Assembly (NCBI RefSeq): GCF_007859755.1
Contig: NZ_SJPF01000002.1
Location: forward strand, 9,524-73,523
Direction of reading: 5' to 3'
Length of the DNA: 64,000 nucleotides
Source: Blastopirellula retiformator
GTDB lineage: Bacteria; Planctomycetota; Planctomycetia; Pirellulales; Pirellulaceae
The translations under genes and the position numbers were made by a program. The notes below the pieces were generated by a model that had not been told where the DNA came from, searched no databases, and worked only from the letters and a program-made list of their open reading frames with translations. Position 1 is the first letter of the stretch, and every line of letters begins with the position of its first letter. This document shows, one piece after another, positions 42,730-54,355 of the stretch.

Positions 42730-45402
42730 ATGATAGCTGCAAGAACAACGCCTTGGGCGATTGCTCTTATTACGCTGTGCCTGTCGAGTTTGGCCAGTGG
42801 AAAGGAAGCGATCGACGCCACGTCGCCCCAGCCGACGCTACAGCAGTTGAAATCGTCCGGGCCACAACGCTCAAGCTATCGTCAGCAGCAAAAGCCAACC
42901 GCCGGCGAAGTTCCTCAGCCGCAGCTGGATACGTTCCGCCAAGACGTGCTGCCGATTCTGACGCAGAATTGCATCGACTGCCACGGACCCGATACGCAGG
43001 AAGGCAACGTTCGGCTCGACATGCTCGATCCTGATTTGCTCAACGGCGAAGATGCGCATTGGTGGGTCGAAGTTCGGGCGGCGATCAGCAAAGGGGAAAT
43101 GCCGCCGGCCGACTACGGCGCGCTCACCGCAGATGATCAGGCCCACGTGATGGATTGGCTGACCGGCGAAATTCAGAACGCCTCGTTGGTGCGCCGCGCT
43201 CGCGAAGATCATTCCTCGTTCCGTCGTCTATCCCGCTACGAGTTCAACTACGCGCTGCAAGACTTGCTTGGCCTTCCGTACGATTTCTCCGGCGATCTGC
43301 CTCCCGATCCGGTCTCGGAAGATGGCTTCCAGAACAGTTCCGAAATGCTGCAAATGTCGACCGTGCAGTTCGGATACTTCCGCGAGCTGAGCCGCGCCGC
43401 TTTGCAAAAGGCGATCGGTCCGGCACAGCAGCCGGCGCCGATCTATTGGGGCGTTTCGTTCCATGACCGGGCCGAAAAAGAGTGGGCTGGCCACGAGCGG
43501 CAACTGGCCAAGGTTCGCAAAGATCTCGCGGACAAACCCGAGAAGTTGGAAGCGGAACTGAACAAACTGACCAAGCGGTTTCATGGCCGATCGCGTGAAG
43601 CGTTCTACAAGAACCTGGAGACCGGCCAGACCGAGACGGTTGAGTGGAGCTACAACGGCGCGAGATGGGCCTGGCGACCTTCGGCCAAGCCGCCGGTTAC
43701 GCCGCAGCCGGCCGGCGACGTCGTTATTATTCCGCGTGGTCAAGGTTTGATTGTCGAGTTGGGAGATACCGTGCCGAACGAAGGGACGCTTCGCGTTCGC
43801 GTTCGCGCGTCACGCACTTCCGCCGATGCGACGTACGCCCCCAGCTTGCGCCTGCAATTCGGTTGGCACGCCAGCAACAACTCGGCCGCCGCCTCGGTGA
43901 TTAGCGAGCGCGACCTGCCAATCGACGCTTCGCCCGATGCGCCCAAGTTTTACGAGTTTGAGGCGCCGCTTAGCGAGGTCTATCCGCGCAACTCGGTCCG
44001 CGGCGTCAGCAAGATGGGAAAGACGCCGAGCCCGTCTGAGTTCATCAAGCTGGTCAATCGCTCGGTCGCCAACGAAGACATCCAAGTCGACTACGTCGAA
44101 GTGACCGCGCCGGTCTATCAACAATGGCCGCCGCAGTCGCAGGCCAACATCTTCTTTGATAGCGAGCAAGAGAGCGACGAGCCGGCATATGCCCGCGAGG
44201 TTCTCGAAAGGTTCATGACCCGAGCCTGGCGGCGCGAGGTGACGCCGGAAGAGGTCGATCGCAAGCTCGCGCTATTCGGCAAGCTTCGCCCGCAGTGCGA
44301 AGACTTTCAGACGGCGATGATTGAAGTGCTGTCGACCGTGCTCGCCTCGCCGCAGTTCCTGTATGTGGTCCGTACCGATCAGGCGGAAGCGGCCGACGAC
44401 TACCAGTTGGCGACTCGCCTGGCGATGTTTCTGTGGTGTAGCGTGCCGGATGAAGAACTGATCAAGCTCGCTGCGCATGGCGAGTTGCGTGATCCGCAGG
44501 TCCTCGAGCAGCAGGTCGAGCGGATGCTGGCCGACCCGCGTAGTGGTCGATTCTCACAACAATTTGTTCGGCAATGGCTGGGGATGGAGTTGCTCGATCA
44601 CCTGGCGGTCGACAAAAAGGTCTACCCACAGTTCGACAAAGAGCTGAAAGCGGCGATGCAAGAAGAGCCGGTTCTGTTCTTTAGCGAAGTGCTGCAGTCC
44701 GATGCCAGCGTGCTCGACTTCTTGCATGCCGACTACGCCGTGGTCAACGAACGCCTGGCTCGCCACTATGGGATCAAGGGCGTGGAAGGAAACGATTTCC
44801 GCAAAGTGTCGCTCGACGAAGGTAGCCGCCGCGGTGGGCTGATGACCCAAGCGGGCCTGCTGGCGATGAACTCCGACGGCAAAGATTCGCACCCGCTGAA
44901 GCGCGGCATCTGGATGCTTGAAAGTTTGCTCAACGATCCTCCCCCGCCGCCGCCGGCTGCGGTGCCGGTGATCGATCTGGCCGATCCGGAGATCGCCAAA
45001 CTGACGCTAAAGCAGCGGATCGAACAACATCGCGATCAACCTGCCTGCAAGTCGTGTCACGCGAAGATCGACCCCTGGGGAATTGCGTTTGAAAACTTTG
45101 ACGCGATCGGCCGCTTTCGGACCGAGGTGCAAGGCCAACCGGTCGACGCTTCGAGCCTGCTGTTCAATCAGCAGAAGTTGGCGGGAGTCGACGGACTGAA
45201 ACGGTACTTGCTCGAGAACCGTCAGGACCAATTCGTCCGGGCGATGGTCCACAAGCTGACCACCTACGCCCTGGGGCGACCCCTCACCTTTGGCGATCAC
45301 GCCGAAGTCGATCAGATTACCGCCGAGGTTCGCCAACACGGCGACGGGCTCGGCACGATGATTACCGCGATCGTTCGCAGCGACTTGTTTCAAGCGAATT
45401 GA
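42730..45402 (+). CDS. DUF1592/DUF1588/DUF1585 planctomycete cytochrome-type protein
   Basis: 890 residues with a signal peptide. A c-type haem site CIDCH at residues 81-85 in the PSC-type domain is followed by DUF1587 (FRRLSRYEFNYALQDLLGL), DUF1595 (FMTRAWRREVTPEEVDRKL), DUF1592 (QFLYVVRTDQAEAADDYQLA), DUF1588 with a second CKSCH (CKSCHAKIDPWGIAFENFD) and DUF1585 (VHKLTTYALGRPLTFGDHAE). This is the standard order in Planctomycetes and Verrucomicrobia. Periplasmic; function unknown, possibly redox chemistry on polysaccharides. It is nearly always paired with a DUF1552 gene, as here. Confidence 0.93.
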   Translation: MIAARTTPWAIALITLCLSSLASGKEAIDATSPQPTLQQLKSSGPQRSSYRQQQKPTAGEVPQPQLDTFRQDVLPILTQNCIDCHGPDTQEGNVRLDMLDPDLLNGEDAHWWVEVRAAISKGEMPPADYGALTADDQAHVMDWLTGEIQNASLVRRAREDHSSFRRLSRYEFNYALQDLLGLPYDFSGDLPPDPVSEDGFQNSSEMLQMSTVQFGYFRELSRAALQKAIGPAQQPAPIYWGVSFHDRAEKEWAGHERQLAKVRKDLADKPEKLEAELNKLTKRFHGRSREAFYKNLETGQTETVEWSYNGARWAWRPSAKPPVTPQPAGDVVIIPRGQGLIVELGDTVPNEGTLRVRVRASRTSADATYAPSLRLQFGWHASNNSAAASVISERDLPIDASPDAPKFYEFEAPLSEVYPRNSVRGVSKMGKTPSPSEFIKLVNRSVANEDIQVDYVEVTAPVYQQWPPQSQANIFFDSEQESDEPAYAREVLERFMTRAWRREVTPEEVDRKLALFGKLRPQCEDFQTAMIEVLSTVLASPQFLYVVRTDQAEAADDYQLATRLAMFLWCSVPDEELIKLAAHGELRDPQVLEQQVERMLADPRSGRFSQQFVRQWLGMELLDHLAVDKKVYPQFDKELKAAMQEEPVLFFSEVLQSDASVLDFLHADYAVVNERLARHYGIKGVEGNDFRKVSLDEGSRRGGLMTQAGLLAMNSDGKDSHPLKRGIWMLESLLNDPPPPPPAAVPVIDLADPEIAKLTLKQRIEQHRDQPACKSCHAKIDPWGIAFENFDAIGRFRTEVQGQPVDASSLLFNQQKLAGVDGLKRYLLENRQDQFVRAMVHKLTTYALGRPLTFGDHAEVDQITAEVRQHGDGLGTMITAIVRSDLFQAN

Positions 45403-45546
45403 CGACGTACGCAACCCCATCATGACACGCAGCTGAGACACGACGTCTCACCCTTAGATTGAACCGGGCCAAGTAACCTTGCCCAGCACTTTCTCGCCCC
45501 ACGCGAAAGTGCGGTTCCCCAAACAGAACCGAGAAGGACTATCGAG

Positions 45547-46947
45547 ATGATTCAAAATATCGCCTCTCTTGACCGTCGTCGATTTCTGCGTGGCGCGGGG
45601 ATCGCTCTCGCATTACCGTGGCTCGAATCCTTCTCGACGGCGGTCGCCGGCGCTGCCGCACAGCCCAGCGACCGCAAACGGTTCGCCGCCTTTTATCTGC
45701 CTGACGGCGTGCCGATGCCGCTGGCCGATGACCCGTCGTACGAAGATTGGGCCTGGTTCCCGCATGGGGCCGGCAAAGACTTTAAGTTGACCAAGTGCCT
45801 GGCCCCGCTGGAACCCTTGCGCGGTGAAACGACGATCCTGTCGGGCTTCTCGCACCCGTCGGCTCGCAGCGTGCATGGCCACTCCAACGCCGACCAATTT
45901 TTGACCGGCGCCAACACCGGCCCGTCGGGCGAATACAAGAACACGATCTCGCTCGATCAGCTGTTTGCCGAGCATGTGGGCGATCAAACCCGCTTCTCAT
46001 CGCTGGTGATGTCGACCGACGGCGGAACCGGCACGCCCCGCGGCGCCCAGACGTTGTCGTTCAACCGCAGCGGTCGCGCGATCCCGGCCGAGAACAAGCC
46101 GAAGCGAATCTTCGACATGCTGTTCGTCAAGAATGACGCCGACGCCGCCCGACGGTTGGCGTTGTCGCAAAGCTCGCTCGACGATCTGCTGGCCGACGCC
46201 AAGTCGCTGCGGCGGATGCTCTCGGAGCATGATCAGGAGACGCTCGACGAGTACCTGCAGTCGGTCCGCGAAACCGAACTGAAAGTCGAAAAGGCGAAAC
46301 GCTGGGCCAACATCCCGCTGCCGCAGGTGAACGTCGACCATTTGCAACTCGACATCGGCCCGGACGATCCGCGGAACTACCTGCAGGCGATGTTCGAGCT
46401 GATCTACCTGGCGTTCAAGACCGACTCGACCCGCGTGGCGACCTATCAACTGGGCCGCGAAAACGGCGTTGGCGCCAGCGACTACCTGGCTCGGGCGGTC
46501 GGCTTTAACCTGACGCATCAGCTGACCCACAATACCAAGAACCCCGACGGCTGGAAGAACTTCGGCATCTACTGCGCCTTTATCAGCGAAGAGTATGGCC
46601 GCTTCGTGCAGAAGCTAAAATCGACGCCGGAACCGGACGGCGCCGGCAACATGCTCGACAATACGCTGGTGATGTTCGGCTCGGCTTCCAGCGCCTTCCA
46701 CCTGTCGCGCAACTACCCGCTGCTCTTGTCGGGCGGCAAAAACATGGGCTTCAAGCATGGCCAGTACCTGAACTACGGCCCGCAAAAACCGCAAGGCGGC
46801 GCCTGGCTCGGCGGTCGCGAACCGTGGCAGATCAAATCGAACCACGAAGACCAACCTCTGGCCAATCTGTACGTGACGATGCTACAGCGTTTGGGCGTTG
46901 AGACCGACGCCTTCGCCGATAGCACCGGGACAGTCGCCGAGGTCTAA
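45547..46947 (+). CDS. DUF1552 protein with Tat-type signal
   Basis: 466 residues. The N-terminus has a twin-arginine motif (DRRRFLRGAGIALALPWLE), so it should be exported folded by the Tat pathway. DUF1552 follows (RFAAFYLPDGVPMPL, TILSGFSHPSARSVHGHSN, LMVMFGSASS-like segment near the end). Related to the sulfatase/DUF1501 alkaline-phosphatase-like fold. Constant partner of the DUF1592 protein 144 bases upstream. A bidirectional terminator separates it from nrdB. Confidence 0.93.
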   Translation: MIQNIASLDRRRFLRGAGIALALPWLESFSTAVAGAAAQPSDRKRFAAFYLPDGVPMPLADDPSYEDWAWFPHGAGKDFKLTKCLAPLEPLRGETTILSGFSHPSARSVHGHSNADQFLTGANTGPSGEYKNTISLDQLFAEHVGDQTRFSSLVMSTDGGTGTPRGAQTLSFNRSGRAIPAENKPKRIFDMLFVKNDADAARRLALSQSSLDDLLADAKSLRRMLSEHDQETLDEYLQSVRETELKVEKAKRWANIPLPQVNVDHLQLDIGPDDPRNYLQAMFELIYLAFKTDSTRVATYQLGRENGVGASDYLARAVGFNLTHQLTHNTKNPDGWKNFGIYCAFISEEYGRFVQKLKSTPEPDGAGNMLDNTLVMFGSASSAFHLSRNYPLLLSGGKNMGFKHGQYLNYGPQKPQGGAWLGGREPWQIKSNHEDQPLANLYVTMLQRLGVETDAFADSTGTVAEV

Positions 46948-46991
46948 AAACCTCAACATTAGCCCTTGCGCTGCGGGCTAGTGTTGGGATG

Positions 46992-47024
46992 AAAAAAGGC
47001 TGGTCCAGGTGAACCAGCCTTTTG
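46992..47024. terminator. Bidirectional terminator between DUF1552 gene and nrdB
   Basis: AAAAGGCTGGT / ACCAGCCTTTT, an 11-bp stem with an 8-base loop, with A-rich left and T-rich right flanks that can serve both converging genes. A second stem, CAACATTAGCCC / GGGCTAGTGTTG, lies just before it at 46954-46986. Confidence 0.85.
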
Positions 47025-47047
47025 TTCGTTAACCTCAAACCAGAACG

Positions 47048-48109
47048 TTAGTCCCAGTTCAGCGCCCCAGAGCTTTGGTATTCGGTGACCCGGGTTTCGA
47101 AGAAGTTCTTTTCCTTCGCCAGGTCCATCGTTTCGCTCATCCAGGGGAACGGGTTGGTCTTCGAGTCGAATTGCTTCGGCAGGCCGATGCGTTCGACGCG
47201 GCGGTCGGCGACGTAGTGGACGTAGTCGCGGAACAGGTCGCGGTTCAGGCCCAGGATGCCGTTGGGCAGGCAGTCGCCGGCGTATTCGATTTCCAGTTCG
47301 ACCGCCTGTTTGATCAGGTCGATGATCTCGGCCTGGAACTCGGGCGTCCACAAATCGGGGTTTTCGGCCTTGATTCCGTTGATCAGGTCGATGCCGAAGT
47401 TCAGGTGAACCGTTTCATCCCGCAGGATGTACTGGAACTGTTCGCCGATGCCGGTCATCAGGTTGCGGCGGTGGAACGACAGCACCATCACGAAGCCCGT
47501 ATAGAAGAAGATCCCTTCCATGATGATGTAGTAGCCGATCAGGTTCTTGAGAAACGCCTGAAGGCCTTCGTAGGTATTGGTGCTGAAGTCCGGGCTGAGG
47601 ACTTCGGCGGTTAGCCTCATCTCGAACTCGTCCTTGCGGGTGATCGCCGGGACTTCGTGATACATGTTGAAGATTTCCCCTTCGTTCAGGCCGAGGCTTT
47701 CGACCACGTAGAGGAAGGTGTGCGAGTGAACCGCTTCTTCAAACGCCTGACGCAGCAGATACTGACGGCATTCGGCGTTGGTGACGTGCTTGAAGATCGC
47801 CAGCACCAGGTTGTTGCCGACCAGGCTTTCGGCGGTCGAGAAGAAGCCGAGGTTCCGCATGATGACCAGACGTTCGTCTTCGGTCAGCTTGTCGCTGCGC
47901 CACGTTTCGATGTCTTTGGTCATCGGCACTTCGGTCGGCATCCAGTGATTGGCGCAACCGTTCAGATAGTGCTCCCAAGCCCAGTGGTACTTTAGCGGCA
48001 TCAACTGATTGACGTCGACCTGCGAGCAGTTGACCAGCCGCTTTTCGCTGGCCTTCACGCGTGAACCGTCGCCCGTTTCCAGTTGGCTATCGACGCTGGG
48101 AATAGACAT
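47048..48109 (-). CDS. nrdB: Ribonucleotide reductase beta subunit, class Ic-like
   Basis: 353 residues from ATG 48109; the longer frame to 48259 runs through an intergenic repeat and is not used. Metal ligands are E94 ([10 protein letters not shown]), E125 and H128 (EEAVHSH), E197 (IIMEGIF), E231 and H234 ([10 protein letters not shown]). The radical tyrosine site is Phe: [11 protein letters not shown] has F132 where class Ia enzymes have Tyr. The first ligand is Glu, not Asp. Both match Chlamydia trachomatis NrdB, which uses a Mn/Fe cofactor, and the surrounding sequence is very similar to it. Reduces NDPs together with NrdA, encoded 260 bases upstream. Confidence 0.95.
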   Translation of the reverse strand: MSIPSVDSQLETGDGSRVKASEKRLVNCSQVDVNQLMPLKYHWAWEHYLNGCANHWMPTEVPMTKDIETWRSDKLTEDERLVIMRNLGFFSTAESLVGNNLVLAIFKHVTNAECRQYLLRQAFEEAVHSHTFLYVVESLGLNEGEIFNMYHEVPAITRKDEFEMRLTAEVLSPDFSTNTYEGLQAFLKNLIGYYIIMEGIFFYTGFVMVLSFHRRNLMTGIGEQFQYILRDETVHLNFGIDLINGIKAENPDLWTPEFQAEIIDLIKQAVELEIEYAGDCLPNGILGLNRDLFRDYVHYVADRRVERIGLPKQFDSKTNPFPWMSETMDLAKEKNFFETRVTEYQSSGALNWD

Positions 48110-48174
48110 GTGGATCGGCTCCGTTGGGTTTGTATTGCGAATGAATAAGCGAATGGTTGGGTTGCGTCGCAAAC

Positions 48175-48300
48175 TAACCCGAGGCGCGAGCCGAGGGAAA
48201 GCGTTTTGAGATCTCAAATGACGATCGCCCGTCCTGTTGGGGCAATCGAAATCGGTCATCTGCTGGCAACCACATTCCCTCGGCTTGCGCCTCGGGTTAG
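48175..48300. repeat. Inverted repeat pair in the nrdA-nrdB gap
   Basis: CTAACCCGAGGCGCGAGCCG (continuing AGGGAA) at about 48174-48199 is the complement, with one mismatch, of TTCCCTCGGCTTGCGCCTCG (continuing GGTTAG) at 48275-48300. The two arms enclose ~75 bases. If nrdA-nrdB is one transcript, this forms a large hairpin in it. Confidence 0.7.
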
Positions 48301-48369
48301 TGTCGTTTGCTGCAGCCGGGCACGTTCTGTGGCCGGCTGCTGGATATCAACGAAAGAGGACGACTCCCC

Positions 48370-51318
<2,949 letters not shown>

Positions 51319-51574
51319 GGTTGTTGCTTCCAATGCGAATGGTTGGGATCTCCCGGCCGAACATCAAAGTTCGTCCGATGAGGGCGGCAGCAGGGTCTTG
51401 CTCCGCGAACAAAATAGAAGCGCGCGTATCAACGCACCGTCTTCCTTGACGCGTAGGTCCTCGTAGATGAGGACCGCCAGACTCCTGATCCGCTTCCCCC
51501 CACGCGAGTGGAGTTTTGCGGTTCAAGCTGCTAGCGACGCTGGCAGCTTGAATGCGAGGGCAGCAATCTTTGCC

Positions 51575-51620
51575 CACAGCATATTGTGCCAGGGCTTTCA
51601 CCGAAGCACAAGATCCTGTG
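51575..51620 (-). promoter_or_regulatory. Tandem NrdR-box-like palindromes upstream of nrdA
   Basis: CACAGCATATTGTG at 51575-51588 and CACAAGATCCTGTG at 51607-51620 both keep the CACA...TGTG ends of the NrdR consensus. Their start-to-start spacing is 32 bp, about three helical turns, which is the usual spacing of paired NrdR boxes. A third, weaker match (CCAATATACTGTGG) is at 51684-51697. They lie ~260-300 bases upstream of the nrdA start in a 520-base gap (51319-51838) with no gene. Confidence 0.65.
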
Positions 51621-51838
51621 GCTGACAAAATTGAATATCGCCAGATCTAGTGCTCTGACAACATCATTTTCTCAGCCGGAGGCCCAATATACTGTGGTAG
51701 CACTTTGCGTCAACCACAATCTCTTCACCTTTTCCTAACACTAGACGCGCCAGCAGTTAGCGTCACGCGAGATCGTCGTAAGTTCAAGGATGCGATTTGC
51801 TAGCGGTGACAGCGATTTTGCGATTTCCAAATCCAAAC

Positions 51839-52444
51839 TTAACGGGCCGCCGTCGCCTCTTGGTACGTCGGGAAGTCGACGTAGCCATGGGGGTCGGGAC
51901 CTGCCGCGTACCACAGATTGGGATCGGGTACCGGAGCGAGCGGCCACTGGTGCGTAAAACGCTCCACCAAGTCTGGATTACTGAGGCAAGAACGGCCAAA
52001 AGCAATCAGGTCGGCATCCCCTCGGCTGATCGCGGTTTCGGCCGACGCCTGGTCGTAGCCCGAGTTGCCGATCAGGACGCCGGAGAAGATTCCGCGAATT
52101 TCGGCCAGCGTCATCGGTTCGCCCAAATCGTGGAAACCAAACCCGACGCCATCGAGCACATGCAGATAGGCCAGACCGATCGGAGCCAACTGCTTGATCG
52201 CGTAGGAGAATTGCTCGCGATAGTCGGGCGAACCCATGTCGTTGAAGACGCCGTTGGGAGACAAACGGACGCCGACCTGCGACGGTCGCCACACCTCGGT
52301 CACCGCCGCGACCACTTCTCCGAGGAAGCGATAGCGGTTTTCGACCGAGCCGCCGTACTTGTCGGTGCGGTGGTTGGTGCGCGATTGCAGAAACTGATCG
52401 ATCAGGTAACCGTTGGCGGCATGTTCTTCCGGCGGCAAGAGCAT
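51839..52444 (-). pseudogene. Old Yellow Enzyme (alkene reductase), 5'-truncated
   Basis: About 200 residues covering the second half of the FMN barrel: HAANGYLIDQFLQSRTNHRT then DKYGGSVENRYRF, VGVRLSPNGVFND, and the phosphate-binding IGNSGYDQASAETAI plus ADLIAFGRSCLSNPDLVERF. A complete enzyme is ~360 residues; the first ~160 with the initial FMN contacts are missing. Upstream sequence is the 3' end of the next gene, so the truncation is real and not a start-choice problem. Unlikely to work as a reductase. Confidence 0.85.
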
Positions 52445-52461
52445 GTCACCAAGAATAGGGT

Positions 52462-53070
52462 TTAATGCTCTTGCCCCGGCAGATGCGCGTCGTCGAAATG
52501 GACGTGCAATCGTGGACGGCGCTCGATTAACCGGGCGAGTCCTGGCTCGGTGAAGCGCGTTTGGTCGGCGTAAAAGGACTCTAAGGAATGGATTTCTGCG
52601 ATGTGCTTTAGCGCTGCGTTGGTCAGCGGGGTTCGAAGCACGTGCAAAAATCGGAGCGATTCATTACCTGTCAGCGACTCAAATCCCGCGTCCGTTAAGT
52701 AAGGGCTGCCGATTCGCAATTGGATCAGATGGCGCAGCTTCGCCAACTCGGCCAGACCAGCGTCGGTGATTTCCGACTTGGGCAAGTTGACGAACTGCAA
52801 CTGCGGCAGCGTAGCGAGAATCTCCGCCATGTGGTCGTCGACCGGCGTCTGGTCAAGCCGCAGCTTCGTCAAGTTGTCGGCCCGCGAGAGCAACTCCAGT
52901 TCGGCGGGCGAGACGACGACTTCCGTCACTTCGATCGTATCGTCGTCGCCGGCAAGAACCGCCTTCAGTTGTTCGCGAAACGACGGTTCCGCCGCTTCCT
53001 TCAATGACGCGGGCGATGACGCGCAGCCTGCGATCGAGAGAACCGCAACGAACCAACAAACGTAACGCAT
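52462..53070 (-). CDS. Leucine-rich-repeat-like lipoprotein
   Basis: 202 residues from ATG 53070, giving a lipoprotein signal with lipobox SIAGC. Several LRR-like units follow (LQFVNLPKSEITDAGLAELA, HLIQLRIGSPYLTDAGFESL, LRFLHVLRTPLTNAALKHIA), spaced ~23 residues. Likely a lipid-anchored protein-binding solenoid, a type abundant in planctomycetes. Its ATG lies 11 bases past the stop of the zinc-ribbon gene, so the two are probably co-transcribed. Confidence 0.82.
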   Translation of the reverse strand: MRYVCWFVAVLSIAGCASSPASLKEAAEPSFREQLKAVLAGDDDTIEVTEVVVSPAELELLSRADNLTKLRLDQTPVDDHMAEILATLPQLQFVNLPKSEITDAGLAELAKLRHLIQLRIGSPYLTDAGFESLTGNESLRFLHVLRTPLTNAALKHIAEIHSLESFYADQTRFTEPGLARLIERRPRLHVHFDDAHLPGQEH

Positions 53071-53081
53071 TGGCAATGAAC

Positions 53082-53540
53082 CTATCCGCATCGGGGACAC
53101 CGCATTCGATAACGCGTCATGCCGCCTCCCCGCCCGGTCGACAGCGACATGATCTCGCCGCACTTGGGGCAAAAGTCAGGCGTCGCGTGGTCTTCGGGGC
53201 TTTCGAGCTTTTCGCGACAGCGGACGCAAGTGTCGGTATCGGGAAAGACCTCCAGTCGCTCCAGCGGAATGGGCTGGCGACACATCTTGCAGACGCGGCG
53301 CTGGTCCCATTCTTCTTCGTCTTCGCGCGGGACGTCGACCTTCAAACCAACCCGGCTGCAATCGCCGCACGACATCTTTACGGCGCTACGACGGAAAAGT
53401 TCGACCACCAAGCCGGGGTCGGGCTCTTCTTCGCGACGAAACATGCCAAGTTTCATCAGCAGCTGAACCATCGCCAGATGGTTGCAGACGCGATGCCAGT
53501 GGCAGTCTGGGCAAGAAATTTCGAGGCGTTCTGTAGACAT
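53082..53540 (-). CDS. Zinc-ribbon protein with DksA/TraR-like finger
   Basis: 152 residues from ATG 53540. Five Cys pairs: ISCPDCHWHRVC, MSCGDCSRVGL, VCKMCRQPIPLERLEVFPD with CVRC (a DksA/TraR-type four-Cys finger), FCPKCGEIM and RCPRCG at the end. Short sequence between fingers indicates a small metal-stabilised protein, probably binding nucleic acid or RNA polymerase. Family not pinned down. Confidence 0.78.
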   Translation of the reverse strand: MSTERLEISCPDCHWHRVCNHLAMVQLLMKLGMFRREEEPDPGLVVELFRRSAVKMSCGDCSRVGLKVDVPREDEEEWDQRRVCKMCRQPIPLERLEVFPDTDTCVRCREKLESPEDHATPDFCPKCGEIMSLSTGRGGGMTRYRMRCPRCG

Positions 53541-53710
53541 GGGCGTATTTTTCAGGGGCGAGAGCGACAATATTATGGCGGCGCCGTCGAATCACCATCG
53601 CGACGTCAGCCTGGTCGCGATCGCCATGAGTGGGGAAATACGGATTATAACAGCCGTGCAAATCGGCCATAATCTGGTGAGCCTGATTTCTGGCGACCGG
53701 AGGAACGAAG

Positions 53711-54355
53711 ATGATCGACTCGGCGACGCCGACGCGAAACGAAAAAGTGGCGCTGATCCACGGATTTGCGTCGACTCCGTTATTGCTGAAACGGCTAGAG
53801 CGTCAAATTGCCGCCGCCGGTTTCGGCACGCAGCGATATGGATATTTCAGCCTGATCGGCGACATCGAAGCGTTTGCGCAGCGATTTGCAAAGACGCTGG
53901 AAAAAATCGATCACGAAGCGAACGTCGAGCGGTTGCACATCGTCGCCCATAGCCTGGGCGGATTGGTAGCGCGACGGGCGCTGCAGATTTATCGCCCCGA
54001 ACATCTTGGGCGGGTTGTGTTTCTCGCTAGTCCCCATCGCGGTTTGTACGCCGGAAGATTTTGGGGCGGACTGTTGAATCTGTTCCGTTGCCGCGCGGTC
54101 GCGCAAATGTCGGACGTGCCCGGCAGCTATGTGAACCAGTTAGCGGCGCCCGATTTTGAATTTGCGGCGATCGCCGCGACCTACGATCATTTGGTGCCGG
54201 AGCAATCGGCCCGCCTGGAAGGATGCTCCGACTATCGGATCTATCCCACGATGCATACCGCCCTGCTCTTGCGGCAAGATGTCGCACACGATATTTGCAA
54301 TTATCTAGAGCATGGGCGATTTCTCGACGCTTCCCTTACGAAAGAGGCCTCATGA
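53711..54355 (+). CDS. Alpha/beta hydrolase (lipase/esterase-like)
   Basis: 214 residues from ATG 53711 with GGAGG-like GAACGAAG upstream. VALIHGFAST forms the oxyanion strand, the nucleophile elbow is AHSLGG (Ser), and the likely catalytic His is in TMHTALLLR. Asp is probably in the TYDHLVP loop. No signal peptide, so cytoplasmic. Resembles PGAP1/LipA-type esterases; substrate unknown. Its stop overlaps the next ATG (ATGA), implying coupling. Confidence 0.87.
   Translation: MIDSATPTRNEKVALIHGFASTPLLLKRLERQIAAAGFGTQRYGYFSLIGDIEAFAQRFAKTLEKIDHEANVERLHIVAHSLGGLVARRALQIYRPEHLGRVVFLASPHRGLYAGRFWGGLLNLFRCRAVAQMSDVPGSYVNQLAAPDFEFAAIAATYDHLVPEQSARLEGCSDYRIYPTMHTALLLRQDVAHDICNYLEHGRFLDASLTKEAS

Noticed and set aside
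51319-51574. Riboswitch leader for nrdA
   Set aside because: Only a short hairpin around 51461-51475 was seen; no cobalamin-type or other known element could be recognised.
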